Source of the DNA: Halorubrum sp. Boch-26
GTDB lineage: Archaea > Halobacteriota > Halobacteria > Halobacteriales > Haloferacaceae
Reading direction: 5' to 3'
Length of the DNA: 33,789 nucleotides
NCBI RefSeq assembly: GCF_029889805.1
Contig: NZ_JARANT010000021.1
Coordinates: 1 to 33,789 of the forward strand
Shown here: piece after piece, positions 1 through 8,502 of the stretch
Layout: each line of letters starts with the position of its first letter
How positions within the stretch are numbered: position 1 is the first letter of the stretch
Program-made: the position numbers and the translations under genes
Notes under the pieces: model-generated
The model's database searches: none
Told to the model about the DNA's origin: nothing
What the model saw: the letters and a program-made list of their open reading frames with translations, nothing else

Positions 1-2
1 CG

Positions 3-1085
3 GGCGCGCGCCGGGTGCCGGAGCGGACGGCGGCGCGGCTCGCGAACGAGAGCGACGCCGTCGTCGTCGCCGTCGACGTCCCCTCCGGGATCGACGCCGA
101 CACGGGCGAGCCGACCGGGAGCGCCGACGCCGCCGAGGGCCGCGCGGAGGCGGTCCCGCGCGTCGAGGCCGACCGGATCGTCACCTTCCACGACGAGAAG
201 CCGGGGCTCGGGGCGCTCGACGCCGCGGTGACGGTCGCGGACATCGGGATCCCGGCGGCCGCGGAGCGGTACACCGGTCCCGGCGACCTGCTCGCGCTCG
301 GCCGCGACTCGGACTCGCACAAGGGGGAGAACGGCGAGGTGCTCGTCGTCGGCGGCGGCCCGTACACCGGCGCGCCGTCGCTTTCGGCCCGATCGGCCCT
401 CCGGGCCGGCGCCGACCTCGTCCGCGTCGCCTGTCCGGAGACGGTCGCCGGGACGGTACAGGGGTACTCGGCGGACCTGATCGTTCGCGGGCTCCCGGGC
501 GATCGAATCGGTCCCGCCCACGTCGATCGGGTCGCGGAGCTCGCCGCCGGCAACGACGTCGTCGTGCTCGGCCCGGGGCTCGGCGGCGGCGACGGCGCGG
601 GCGAGTTCGTCCGCGAATTCCTCTCCGAATACGACGGGTGCGCGGTCGTCGACGCCGACGCGCTGCGGATCGTCCCCGAGACCGACACCGACGCGACGCT
701 GATCTGCACGCCGCACCAGGGCGAACTGGTCGGAATGGGCGGCGAGACGGCCGAAGACCCGGACGAGCGGGCGGCGCTCGTTCGGTCGTTCGCGGACGAG
801 ATCGGCCACGTCCTGCTCGTGAAGGGCGCCGTCGACGTGGTCAGCGACGGCGACGCGGTCCGGCTGAATCGCACGGGGAACCCGGGGATGACCGTCGGCG
901 GGACCGGCGACGTGCTCGCGGGGGTGGTCGGCGCGCTGGCGGCCGTGACCGACCCGTTTCGGGCGGCCGCGGTGGGCGCGTACGTCAACGGGCTGGCCGG
1001 CGACGCGGCGGCAGACGCCAACGGGAACGGCCTCGTGGCGACGGACTTACCCGACCGGCTTCCCGAGGCGATGCGTGATGAGTGA
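3..1085 (+). CDS. nnrD: Bifunctional NAD(P)H-hydrate epimerase/dehydratase, C-terminal part (5' truncated by window)
   Basis: Repairs hydrated NAD(P)H: an N-terminal epimerase domain (NnrE) interconverts the R and S hydrates, and a C-terminal ribokinase-like domain (NnrD) dehydrates the S form using ADP or ATP. The reading frame is open to the left edge, so the start lies outside the window. What remains begins with the tail of the epimerase domain (VAVDVPSGIDADTGEPTG), followed by the complete dehydratase domain. That domain shows HKGENGEVLVVGG, CTPHQGEL and the signature GNPGMTVGGTGDVLAG with the catalytic GTGD. The GTG at 15 is an internal Val, not a convincing start, because a full NnrE domain should precede it. 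The stop overlaps the moaC start (ATGAGTGA), so the two genes are probably co-translated. Confidence 0.93.
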   Translation, partial: GARRVPERTAARLANESDAVVVAVDVPSGIDADTGEPTGSADAAEGRAEAVPRVEADRIVTFHDEKPGLGALDAAVTVADIGIPAAAERYTGPGDLLALGRDSDSHKGENGEVLVVGGGPYTGAPSLSARSALRAGADLVRVACPETVAGTVQGYSADLIVRGLPGDRIGPAHVDRVAELAAGNDVVVLGPGLGGGDGAGEFVREFLSEYDGCAVVDADALRIVPETDTDATLICTPHQGELVGMGGETAEDPDERAALVRSFADEIGHVLLVKGAVDVVSDGDAVRLNRTGNPGMTVGGTGDVLAGVVGALAAVTDPFRAAAVGAYVNGLAGDAAADANGNGLVATDLPDRLPEAMRDE

Positions 1086-1635
1086 CGAGCGCGATGCGGA
1101 GACGGAGCGCGCGGCGGCCGACGAGACGGGGGCCGACGCCGCCGCCCCCACCGACGAGCTGACCCACACCGACGCGTCCGGCGAGGTCCGGATGGTCGAC
1201 GTCGGCGCGAAACCGGACACGAGCCGGCGCGCGGTCGCGCGCGGCGAGATCCGGCTGACGCCGTCGACGATCGCGGCGGTCGAGGCGGACGAGGTCGGGA
1301 AGGGGGACGTGCTCGCGACCGCGCGGGTCGGCGCGGTACAGGCCGTCAAACACACGTGGGAGACGATCCCGATGTGCCACCAGATCCCGATCACGAACGT
1401 CGACACCGACTTCGCGGTCGCCGGCGACCGGATCGAGCTGACCGTCGCCGTCGAGACGACCGGGAAGACCGGCTGCGAGATGGAGGCGTTGGAGGGCGTC
1501 ACGACCGGCCTCAACGTCGTCTGGGACATGGTGAAAGCCGCCGAGAAGGACGGCGACGGGCAGTACCCGGACACCGGAATCTCCGGCGTCGAGGTCGTCG
1601 AGAAGGAGAAGCGGGCGCTCGACGGCGGCGACTGA
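1078..1635 (+). CDS. moaC: Cyclic pyranopterin monophosphate synthase MoaC
   Basis: Second step of molybdenum cofactor synthesis: converts the cyclic GTP product of MoaA to cyclic pyranopterin monophosphate. The protein has 185 aa, with an acidic, low-complexity N-terminal extension of about 35 residues before the conserved core (RMVDVGAKP). Family motifs are intact: MCHQIPI (usually MCHPLPI), GCEMEALEGV and the catalytic VVWDMVKA segment with its Lys. I chose the ATG at 1078 rather than the GTG at 1075; both overlap the end of nnrD, giving tight coupling. Formate dehydrogenase, a molybdopterin enzyme, is encoded 2 kb downstream on the other strand, so the product has a plausible client nearby. 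Confidence 0.95.
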   Translation: MSDERDAETERAAADETGADAAAPTDELTHTDASGEVRMVDVGAKPDTSRRAVARGEIRLTPSTIAAVEADEVGKGDVLATARVGAVQAVKHTWETIPMCHQIPITNVDTDFAVAGDRIELTVAVETTGKTGCEMEALEGVTTGLNVVWDMVKAAEKDGDGQYPDTGISGVEVVEKEKRALDGGD

Positions 1636-1676
1636 GCCCCCGGAGCGGCGGGCGACGGGCGCGCCCGCGGGCTCAG
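1632..1676. terminator. Inverted repeat at convergent gene ends (possible bidirectional terminator)
   Basis: CTGAGCCC (1632-1639) and its exact complement GGGCTCAG (1669-1676) flank a GC-rich loop that itself contains the palindrome GGGCGCGCCC (1657-1666). Both stop codons, of moaC and of the oppositely directed formate-THF ligase gene, lie inside the arms. There is no T-tract, which archaeal terminators normally use, so a terminator role is only a guess. Confidence 0.3.
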
Positions 1677-3394
1677 AACAGCCCGCTCACGTTCCCGTCT
1701 GCGTCCACGTCGATGTCCTCGGCGGCCGGCTCGGCGGGCAGCCCGGGCATCGTCATCACGTCGGCGGTCTTGACGACGACGAAGCCGGCGCCCGCCGACG
1801 GCGACACCTCGCGCACGGTGAGCGTCCACTCCTCCGGCACGCCCGTCAGCGAGGCGTCGTCCGAGAAGGAGTACGGCGTCTTCGAGACGCAGACTGGGAG
1901 GTCGCCGTACCCCCACGCTTCGACGCGGTCGATGTCGGCGGCGGCGCCGTCGACGTACTCCACGCCGTCGGCGCCGTACACCTCGCGGGCGACGGTCTCG
2001 ATCTTCTCTCGGATCGTGGCGTCGAGGTCGTACAGCGGCGCGAACTCGCCGGTTCCGGCGTGCTCGCGGACCAGCTCCGCGAGGGCGGTCGCCCCCTCGC
2101 CGCCGTCGCGGTAGGCGGTCGAGCGGGCGACGGCGATCCCCGCGTCGGCCAGCGTCGACTCCAAGGCCGCGAGATCCGACTCCGCGTCGTCCGGAAAGAC
2201 GTTGATCGCGACGACCGCTGGGATCCCCATGGACTCCACGACACCGACGTGGCGTTTCACGTTGTCGACGCCGGCCCGGACCGCGTCGGGGTCGGTCGCG
2301 GCCAGCGCGTCGAAGTCGGTCGGCCACATCTCCAGCCCGTGCCGCTTGGTCCCGCGGACCGTCGCGACGACGACGGCGACATTTGGGACGATCCCCTCGC
2401 GGGCGACGATGTGCGCGAACTTCTCGGCACCGAGGTCCGCGCCGAAGCCGGCCTCGGTGACGAGGTAGTCGGCGAGCGAGGCGCCGACCCGGTCGGCCGC
2501 GAGCGCGTTGGTCCCGTGCGCGATGTTGGCGAAGGGGCCGCCGTGAACTAAGGCGGGGACGCCCTCGACGGTCTGGACGAGGTTCGGGCGGAACGCGTCG
2601 CGGAGGAGCGCCGCCGCGGCCCCCGTGACGCCGAGATCGTCCGGGGTGACCGGGTCCCCGTCGGCGTCTTCGGCGAGCACGATCCGTCCGATCCGGTCTT
2701 TCAGGTCAGCGAGGTCCTCCGCGAGCCCGAGGACGGCCATCAGCTCCGAGGCGGCCGTGATGACGAACTCGTCTTCCCGCGGGACGCCGCGGGCGGGGCC
2801 GCCGAGTCCCACGACGGTCTCGCGGAGCGCGCGGTCGTTGACGTCGAGCGCGCGGGGCCAATCGACGCGGCGCACGTCGACTTCCTCGTCGTTCCCCTGG
2901 TGGATATGGTTGTCGAGCGCCGCGGAGATCAGGTCGTGCGCGGCCGTGAGCGCGTGGATGTCGCCGGTGAAGTGGAGGTTGATCGCCTCCATCGGGAGGA
3001 CCTGCGAGTACCCGCCGCCCGCGGCGCCGCCCTTGATACCGAAGACGGGCCCGAGCGAGGGCTCTCTGACCGCGACCGCCGCGGACTCCCCCAGTCCCGC
3101 GAGCGCCTGGCCGATACCCACCGTCGTCACGGTCTTGCCCTCGCCCTTCGGCGTCGGGGTCATCCCGGTGACGAGCACCGTCGTCCCCTCGGCGGCGTCG
3201 GCGTCCGCGGTCGCCGAGCGCACCGCGTCGAGCGCGAGCTTCGCGACCCCGTCGCCGCGCGGTTCGATGTCAGCGGGGCGAAGCCCGAGATCGGCCGCGA
3301 CCGCTTCGATCGGCCGCGGGTCCGCGGCGCGCGCGACCGCGAGATCGGATTCCGGTGCGTCAGGTCCGTCGGCCGCCGGGTCTGAGTGCGCCAT
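1673..3394 (-). CDS. fhs: Formate--tetrahydrofolate ligase
   Basis: ATP-dependent ligation of formate to tetrahydrofolate, giving 10-formyl-THF. The 573-aa length is normal for the family. The P-loop-like segment TPTPKGEGKTVTT is at about residues 80-91, followed by REPSLGPVFGIKGGAAGGG and the conserved LHFTGDIHA and DNHIHQGN blocks. The first 25 residues are an acidic, Ala-rich extension. The ATG at 3394 is preceded by a strong Shine-Dalgarno sequence (GGGAGGAGGT on the minus strand, 3401-3410) with a 6-nt spacer, which supports this start. The formate dehydrogenase gene lies 78 bp upstream on the same strand, and purU, encoding the reverse conversion (formyl-THF to formate), is also in the window. 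Confidence 0.97.
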   Translation of the reverse strand: MAHSDPAADGPDAPESDLAVARAADPRPIEAVAADLGLRPADIEPRGDGVAKLALDAVRSATADADAAEGTTVLVTGMTPTPKGEGKTVTTVGIGQALAGLGESAAVAVREPSLGPVFGIKGGAAGGGYSQVLPMEAINLHFTGDIHALTAAHDLISAALDNHIHQGNDEEVDVRRVDWPRALDVNDRALRETVVGLGGPARGVPREDEFVITAASELMAVLGLAEDLADLKDRIGRIVLAEDADGDPVTPDDLGVTGAAAALLRDAFRPNLVQTVEGVPALVHGGPFANIAHGTNALAADRVGASLADYLVTEAGFGADLGAEKFAHIVAREGIVPNVAVVVATVRGTKRHGLEMWPTDFDALAATDPDAVRAGVDNVKRHVGVVESMGIPAVVAINVFPDDAESDLAALESTLADAGIAVARSTAYRDGGEGATALAELVREHAGTGEFAPLYDLDATIREKIETVAREVYGADGVEYVDGAAADIDRVEAWGYGDLPVCVSKTPYSFSDDASLTGVPEEWTLTVREVSPSAGAGFVVVKTADVMTMPGLPAEPAAEDIDVDADGNVSGLF

Positions 3395-3447
3395 ACCGAG
3401 ACCTCCTCCCGGGGCGGTAATCAGTGTTGGAGGCGTTCTCGGAAGGT

Positions 3448-3453
3448 AAAAAA
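3448..3453 (-). terminator. T-tract after formate dehydrogenase gene
   Basis: On the minus strand the end of the dehydrogenase gene is followed 20 nt later by a run of six T residues after a GC-rich stretch. This is the usual form of an archaeal intrinsic terminator. It would partly separate the dehydrogenase transcript from the following fhs gene, which has its own strong Shine-Dalgarno sequence. Confidence 0.45.
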
Positions 3454-3472
3454 CCGGTCTGGGCCGCCGCCG

Positions 3473-5602
3473 TCAGTCGTCGGCCGGCTCGCCGTCGTCC
3501 GAAACCGTCACCGCGATGTCCGCTGCCGCGGCCTTGTACTCGGGGATCTTCGCCCGCTCGTCGAGCACGTCGTTCGTGAGGCGGTTCGCGGAGGCGGCAG
3601 CGAAGTGCGGCGTCGTCCAGACGACGCCCTCCTTGATGTCCTCGGTCACCTGCGCTTTCACCTCGATCTCGCCGCGGCGCGAGCTGAGCTTGACCGTGTC
3701 GCCGTCCTCGATCCCGTACTCCGCGGCGTCGTTCGGGTGGACGTCGACGAAGTTCTCCGGCTGCTGCCGCGAGAGCGTCGGCGAGCGCCGGCTCATCGTC
3801 CCCGTGTTGTAGTGCTCCTCCAGCCGCGCCGTGGTGAGGATCAGCGGGTACTCCTCGTCGGGCACCTCGGCCGGCGGCTGGTGGCGGACGCCCTCGATCT
3901 GCCCGAGGCCGTTTTCCGTGTCGAAGGAGTCCTCGTAGAGGAACTGGTCGCCCTCGTCGCCCTCCTCGTAGCAGGGCCAGTGGAGCCCCTCCTCGCCGAG
4001 CCCGTCGTAGGTCATCCCGTGGTAGATCGGGCACACCTCTCGGAGCTCCTCGAAGACGGCCTCCACGTCGTCGAAGCGGAACTCCGTCTCTCCGAAGAGG
4101 CGGCTGCCGACCTCCATCAGGATGTCGAGGTCGTGTTTGGTGTTCTCGTGGACCTTCTCGACCCCGCGCATCCGCTGGACGCGGCGGTCGGTGTTGGTGA
4201 CGGTGCCGCCGCGCTCGGCCCACGTCGTCGCCGGGAGGACGACGTCGGCGAACTTGGCGGTCTCCGTCATGAAGATGTCCTGTGCGACCATGAAGTCCAG
4301 CGACTTCAGGCGCTCTTCGACCTCGTTGCCGTCGGGCTCGCTCATCACGGGGTTCTCGCCCATCACGTACAGCCCCTTCACCGAGCGGCCCGCCTCGTGA
4401 GAGATCTCGACGTTGGTGAGGCCGGGCTCCGCGGGCACCTCGAACCCCCAGACCTCCTCGACCGACTCGCGGACCTCGTCGTCGTCGACGAGCTGGTACC
4501 CCGGGAGCACGTTCGGCATCGCGCCCACGTCGCTGGTCCCCTGGACGTTGTTCTGCCCGCGGAGGGGGTTGACGCCGGTGCCGGGTCGACCGAGGTTCCC
4601 CGTTATCAGCGCGAGGTTGATCTCGTTCTGCACGTTGTCGACGCCGCAGGTGTGCTGGCTCATCCCCATCCCGGTGAAGATGGCGGCGTTGTTCGCCATC
4701 GCGTACTTCTCGGCGGCGAGCTCGATGTCTTCGAGGGGGACGCCCGCCTCCTCGGCGGCCGCCGCCTTGTCGAACTCCGCGAGGGTCTCTGTTAAATGCT
4801 CGAACCCCTCGGTGCGCTCGTCGATGAACTCCTCGTCGATCCAGCCCGCGTCCGGCTCCGCCTCGTGGCGTTCGAGGATCGTCTTCAAGACGACGTTGAG
4901 CAGCGGGATGTCGGCGCCGGGGTTGAGCTGGAGGTGCATGTGCCGGTCGGTCTCCCCGATCTCGAACGACCGGGTGGTCTTGTTGGCGTGCGGGTCGACC
5001 TGGATGACGGTCGCGCCCTCCAAGACGGCCTGCCGGAAGTACTGGCTGTTGGCGATCGGGTGCTGCTCGCCCGGGTTCGACCCCTCGATCCAGAAGACGT
5101 CCGCCGACTCCTCTAAGTCCTCCATGCTGTTCGTCATCGCGCCGGCGCCGAGGCTGGTCCGGAGCGCCCACACCGTCGAGGCGTGGCACATCCGCGTGCA
5201 GTTGTCGACGTTGTTGGTTCCGTACCGGCGCGCGAGCTTCTGAAGGAGGTAGTTCTCCTCGTTCATCGTCTTCGAGGAGCCGAAGAACCCCATCGCGTCG
5301 GGGCCGTGGTCGTCGCGTATCTCCTCCATCTCCGAGACGATCCGCGAGTAGGCCTCCTCCCACGTCGCTTCGCGGAACTCGCCGTCTTCCTTTATTAACG
5401 GCTCCGTGAGTCGGTCCTCGTGGTCGACGACCTGCGTCGCCGCGCCGCCCTTGATGCAGACGCGCCCCTCGTTGACCGGCGCCTCGCCCCACGGCATGAA
5501 GTTCACGTCGCCGGGATCATCCCCTTGCCGTACCTTGATCCCGCACCCGACGCCGCAGTACGGGCAGATGGTCTTCGTCGCCTCGTCGCCGTCAGCGGAC
5601 AT
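3473..5602 (-). CDS. Molybdopterin formate dehydrogenase, catalytic alpha subunit (FdhA/FdhF type)
   Basis: Oxidoreductase of the DMSO reductase superfamily, expected to oxidise formate to CO2 at a bis-molybdopterin Mo/W centre. The protein has 709 aa from the ATG at 5602; a GTG three codons earlier (5611) is possible but lacks support. An N-terminal [4Fe-4S] site is formed by Cys13, Cys16, Cys20 and Cys49 (CPYCGVGC, then VCIKGG). The catalytic Cys-His pair is Cys138-His139 in NCTRMCHASTV, where formate dehydrogenases carry Cys or Sec. Later come WIEGSNPGEQHPI, the MGENPVMSEPD pterin-binding segment and the C-terminal molydopterin dinucleotide-binding domain (WTTPHFAAASANRLTND). No electron-transfer partner subunit is encoded next to it, so its acceptor is unknown. 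Assigning formate rather than another substrate rests on the CH motif and the adjacent fhs gene. Confidence 0.88.
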   Translation of the reverse strand: MSADGDEATKTICPYCGVGCGIKVRQGDDPGDVNFMPWGEAPVNEGRVCIKGGAATQVVDHEDRLTEPLIKEDGEFREATWEEAYSRIVSEMEEIRDDHGPDAMGFFGSSKTMNEENYLLQKLARRYGTNNVDNCTRMCHASTVWALRTSLGAGAMTNSMEDLEESADVFWIEGSNPGEQHPIANSQYFRQAVLEGATVIQVDPHANKTTRSFEIGETDRHMHLQLNPGADIPLLNVVLKTILERHEAEPDAGWIDEEFIDERTEGFEHLTETLAEFDKAAAAEEAGVPLEDIELAAEKYAMANNAAIFTGMGMSQHTCGVDNVQNEINLALITGNLGRPGTGVNPLRGQNNVQGTSDVGAMPNVLPGYQLVDDDEVRESVEEVWGFEVPAEPGLTNVEISHEAGRSVKGLYVMGENPVMSEPDGNEVEERLKSLDFMVAQDIFMTETAKFADVVLPATTWAERGGTVTNTDRRVQRMRGVEKVHENTKHDLDILMEVGSRLFGETEFRFDDVEAVFEELREVCPIYHGMTYDGLGEEGLHWPCYEEGDEGDQFLYEDSFDTENGLGQIEGVRHQPPAEVPDEEYPLILTTARLEEHYNTGTMSRRSPTLSRQQPENFVDVHPNDAAEYGIEDGDTVKLSSRRGEIEVKAQVTEDIKEGVVWTTPHFAAASANRLTNDVLDERAKIPEYKAAAADIAVTVSDDGEPADD

Positions 5603-5623
5603 GGCTTCCACCCCGATGTGCGA

Positions 5624-5630
5624 TCATATG
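5624..5630 (-). promoter_or_regulatory. TATA-like box for formate dehydrogenase gene
   Basis: AT-rich CATATGA on the minus strand, centred about 25 nt before the ATG at 5602, in an otherwise GC-rich region. This spacing fits a nearly leaderless haloarchaeal transcript. Confidence 0.45.
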
Positions 5631-5714
5631 TCACGGTTTGTGATGCCTCCCGCATGAGTGTGTCGGTGGTTCCGGCCGCCGAACCGTTTTGTCGGCCGCA
5701 CACGTTTCCACGGT

Positions 5715-6443
5715 ATGGATTCGACTCTCGCCGACGTCGCGGCACGCGTGGACGACCACGTCGAGACGTACCGCGAGACGGCCCCGTTCCACCCGGTCGA
5801 GGCGGAGGCGATCGGGTCGCTCGGGGACGCGTTCCGCGCCGGCGACTACGGGCGGCGCGACGTCGAGTGGGTGATCCGATGGTACTTCAGGCGGCGCGTG
5901 GCGGCGATCGACCACGACGAGCGCCGGGCGGTCGAGGAGGCCGTCGAGGACGCGGAGCCCCGCGAGTTACGGGGAGCGCTGTGGGACGCGATCGACGCGC
6001 TAGACGAGGCGGAGCGAGAAGCCGAGGAGAGACCGGACGCCGAGCGCGACGCGAGCCTCGACGACGAGCGCGACACGGGCCTCGACGCCGAGCGCGACGC
6101 GGGCCTCGACGCCGAGCGCGACGCGGATCCCGACCCCTCGGCGCCCGCCCACCACCGGGCCATCGACGCGCTCACCGACCTCCCGGGCGTCGACGTCGCG
6201 GTCGCCTCCGCGCTGTTGTGGTTCCTCGATCCTGACCGCTTCCTCGTCGTCGGCGACCGAGAGTGGCGAGTCGTCGCCGCGCTCACCGACCTCGACGCGG
6301 GGTATCCCGACCCGATGACGGCCGCGGCCTACGATCGCTATCTCGACGCGGTCCGGACGGTATCGGACCGGATCGACGTCGATAGCTGGCACCTGTACAT
6401 GGTGCTCCAGCGCGTGTACGCCGAGGAGTTCGACGGGGAGTGA
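5715..6443 (+). CDS. Hypothetical protein with a HhH-like C-terminal domain and an acidic repeat linker
   Basis: 242 aa, function not recognised. The N-terminal about 105 residues are helical and rich in charged and aromatic residues (WVIRWYFRRR). An acidic linker follows, built from 8-residue repeats of the type ERDAGLDA, encoded by a 24-bp tandem repeat at 6042-6126. The C-terminal part, DLPGVDVAVASALLWFLDPDRFLVVGD, resembles the helix-hairpin-helix pattern of the HhH-GPD DNA glycosylase fold (LPGVG..TAsAlL...P). I see no clear catalytic Asp or Lys, so enzymatic activity is not claimed. The start is the ATG at 5715; the frame is open further upstream but without a better start. It lies between formate dehydrogenase (divergent) and gcvT (convergent), so context gives no function. 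Confidence 0.8.
   Translation: MDSTLADVAARVDDHVETYRETAPFHPVEAEAIGSLGDAFRAGDYGRRDVEWVIRWYFRRRVAAIDHDERRAVEEAVEDAEPRELRGALWDAIDALDEAEREAEERPDAERDASLDDERDTGLDAERDAGLDAERDADPDPSAPAHHRAIDALTDLPGVDVAVASALLWFLDPDRFLVVGDREWRVVAALTDLDAGYPDPMTAAAYDRYLDAVRTVSDRIDVDSWHLYMVLQRVYAEEFDGE
6042..6126 (+). repeat. 24-bp in-frame tandem repeat (about 3.5 copies)
   Basis: Copies at 6042-6065, 6066-6089 and 6090-6113, with a partial copy at 6114-6126. Each starts GAGCGCGAC and encodes eight residues of an acidic linker. Copies 2 and 3 differ by a single base, so the duplication looks recent and came from slippage. Confidence 0.9.
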
Positions 6444-6477
6444 ACTGCGGCGAGAGGGCGGTCGGTGACTCTGTGAC

Positions 6478-7659
6478 CTACCGGTCGAGGAACGGCGGGA
6501 CGACGACCTCGGCGCGCTTCTCGTCGCCGCGCACGACGACGCTCACCTCGGTGCCGGGCTCGACGTAGTGTTCGTGGAGGTAGCCGAGCCCGATCGGCTG
6601 ATCGAGCGTCGGGCTCATCGTCCCGGAGGTGAGGCGGCCCACCCGAGTGAGGTCGCCGTCGGTCACGGCGTAGCCGCCGCGAGGGACGCCGCGTTCGAGC
6701 AGGCGGACGCCGACGAACCGCTCGTCGACCCCCGCCTCGTGCTGCCGTTCCAGCGCGTCGCGGCCGACGAACTCGGTGTCCAGCTTCACGACGAAGCCGA
6801 TCCGCGCCTCGTAGGGGGTTCGGGGCTCGTCGTCGGGGTCGAAGTCCTGTCCCGAGAGGAGGTACCCCATCTCCGTCCGGAGGGTGTCGCGCGCGCCGAG
6901 CCCGCACGGCTGTGCGGCCGCCCCGGCTCCCCCGTCGCCGACGAACGTCGACCAGACGTCGCCGACCGATTCGGCCGGACACATGATCTCGAAGCCGTCC
7001 TCGCCGGTGTACCCGGTGCGGGCGACCCACGCGTCGACGCCCGCGACCGCCGCGACCGTCGCCTCGAACTTCGAGAGACCGACGACGCGGTCCGCGGGGG
7101 TGGCGTCGTCGACCGCGTCGGCGGCGTCGGGACCCTGCACCGCGAGCATGGCCCAGTCGTCGGTGGCGTTGGCGACGGTCGCGTCGAGCCCCCCGTCGTC
7201 GCGGTAGTCGGTCCACCGGTCGGTCATCCGCTCGTCGTGGCCCGCGTTCGGGACGAAGAGGTAGGCGGGGTCGCCGCCGGCGGCGTCGAGGTCGCGGTCC
7301 ATGCCGGCGAGCGCGTCGGCGCCGGACCCGGCCCCGGTCCCGTCGGTGAGCCGGTAGACGACGGTGTCGTCGAGCATGACGCCCTCCTCGTTCGTGATCG
7401 CCGCGTACTGCGAGTCGCCCGGGTCGAGCGCCGCCACGTCGTTGGTCGTCAGTCGGTTCATCAGCGTCGTCGCGTCCGGGCCGGACACCTCGATCTCGCC
7501 CATGTGCGAGACGTCGAAGACGCCGAGCGACTCCCGGACCGCGGCGTGCTCATCGCGGATCGAGTCGAACTCGACCGGCATCTGCCAGCCGCCGAAGTCG
7601 GTGAATTTCGCGCCGCGCGCCTCGTGGGTCTCGTGGAGGGGTGGAAGCCGGTCGGTCAT
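6478..7659 (-). CDS. gcvT: Glycine cleavage system T protein (aminomethyltransferase)
   Basis: Transfers the methylene group from aminomethyl-lipoyl H protein to THF, releasing ammonia and 5,10-methylene-THF. The 393-aa length is in the usual range. Typical family segments are present in order: LHETHEARGAKFTDFGGWQMPVEF cut here as LHETHEARGAKF and FGGWQMPVEF at the N-terminus, GVFDVSHMGEIEVSG with the folate-site region, RTGYTGEDGFEI near the middle, GARDTLRTEMGY, and the C-terminal PRGGYAV and GTMSPTLDQPIGLGY. The ATG at 7659 has a TATA-like box 27 nt upstream. gcvH and gcvP are not in the window, so the other subunits must be encoded elsewhere. It shares a folate one-carbon theme with fhs and purU. 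Confidence 0.96.
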   Translation of the reverse strand: MTDRLPPLHETHEARGAKFTDFGGWQMPVEFDSIRDEHAAVRESLGVFDVSHMGEIEVSGPDATTLMNRLTTNDVAALDPGDSQYAAITNEEGVMLDDTVVYRLTDGTGAGSGADALAGMDRDLDAAGGDPAYLFVPNAGHDERMTDRWTDYRDDGGLDATVANATDDWAMLAVQGPDAADAVDDATPADRVVGLSKFEATVAAVAGVDAWVARTGYTGEDGFEIMCPAESVGDVWSTFVGDGGAGAAAQPCGLGARDTLRTEMGYLLSGQDFDPDDEPRTPYEARIGFVVKLDTEFVGRDALERQHEAGVDERFVGVRLLERGVPRGGYAVTDGDLTRVGRLTSGTMSPTLDQPIGLGYLHEHYVEPGTEVSVVVRGDEKRAEVVVPPFLDR

Positions 7660-7682
7660 GGCGGAACGGTGGCCGGGACGCG

Positions 7683-7689
7683 CCTAAGG
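7683..7689 (-). promoter_or_regulatory. TATA-like box for gcvT
   Basis: CCTTAGG on the minus strand, centred 27 nt before the gcvT ATG. The position is typical of a leaderless haloarchaeal promoter, but the box itself is weak. Confidence 0.35.
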
Positions 7690-7805
7690 TCTTGCCATCG
7701 GGGCGGTCTCGGCGCCGGAACGGGTCGGCTATCGGGGCGCGTCCGACACCGGAACGCGTCGGTGGCGCCGACAGGCTCAAGCCGCTTCCTCCCTCCCTGA
7801 CCCAC

Positions 7806-8462
7806 GTGAAGCGGAACGTCTCCGGACTCCTCGCGCCCGCCGCCGCGGTCCTGCTCGTGGCGCTCGTCGTCGCGGCGGCCGCGGGCGCGTGGCCCCCGTT
7901 CGTCGCCGTCGAGAGCGGGAGCATGGAGCCGACCGTCGAGCGCGGCGACCTCGTGGTCGTCACGTCGACGGAGCGGTTCCCGTGGGGCGGGCTGGTCGGG
8001 CACGCGGAGTCGGGCGCGCCGACGCGGCTCGGCGGCACGGGCGACGTGGTGGTGTTCAACCTGCCGGACGCGCAGCGACGGCCGATCCTGCACCGGCTCG
8101 CGTTCCGCGTCAGCGCCGGCGAAGACTGGACCGACCGCGCCGACCCCGCGCTGCTCGACGGCGACTGCGACGCCATCGAGGCCTGTCCCGCGCCGCACGC
8201 CGGATTCGTCACCTACGGGGACGCGAACGGGGAGTATGACCAGAGCGCCGGGATCGCTCCGATCGTCCGCGAGGAGTGGATCACCGCCAAGGCGCTGGGT
8301 TCGGTTCCGAATCTCGGCTGGTTCCGGATCGGTGTCGACGCCGCCATCACTCGGCTCGGGCTCCTTCCCACCGCCGTCGGCGTCGGCGGCACCGCGGCGA
8401 TCGTGGGCGGCTTCGGCGCCGTCCTGATCGGGCGAATCGGGCGCTCGCGCGACGAGCCGTAG
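7806..8462 (+). CDS. Archaeal type I signal peptidase (S26B, Sec11-like)
   Basis: Membrane serine protease that removes signal peptides from secreted proteins at the outer face of the membrane. From the GTG at 7806 the protein has 218 aa; the frame is open upstream, but that part is not membrane-like or conserved-looking. An N-terminal membrane segment (about residues 6-28, Ala/Val/Leu-rich) is followed by ESGSMEPTVERGDLVVV, whose first motif carries the nucleophilic Ser. PILHRLAF supplies the His that replaces the bacterial Lys, and VTYGDANGEYD supplies the Asp residues. A C-terminal Gly/Ala-rich membrane segment (about residues 185-208) ends in a short basic tail. The two-membrane-segment layout and Ser-His-Asp set fit the archaeal enzyme. 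Confidence 0.92.
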   Translation: MKRNVSGLLAPAAAVLLVALVVAAAAGAWPPFVAVESGSMEPTVERGDLVVVTSTERFPWGGLVGHAESGAPTRLGGTGDVVVFNLPDAQRRPILHRLAFRVSAGEDWTDRADPALLDGDCDAIEACPAPHAGFVTYGDANGEYDQSAGIAPIVREEWITAKALGSVPNLGWFRIGVDAAITRLGLLPTAVGVGGTAAIVGGFGAVLIGRIGRSRDEP

Positions 8463-8502
8463 GACTGACCGCGGCGCGGGAAGCGACCGCCCACGCGACG
8501 CC

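Noticed and set aside
3360-5492. 710-aa open frame antisense to, and within, the formate dehydrogenase region (same strand, other frame)
   Set aside because: Arg/Pro/Gly-rich with no domains; it is the frame shadow of a highly GC-rich real gene whose motifs are all intact.
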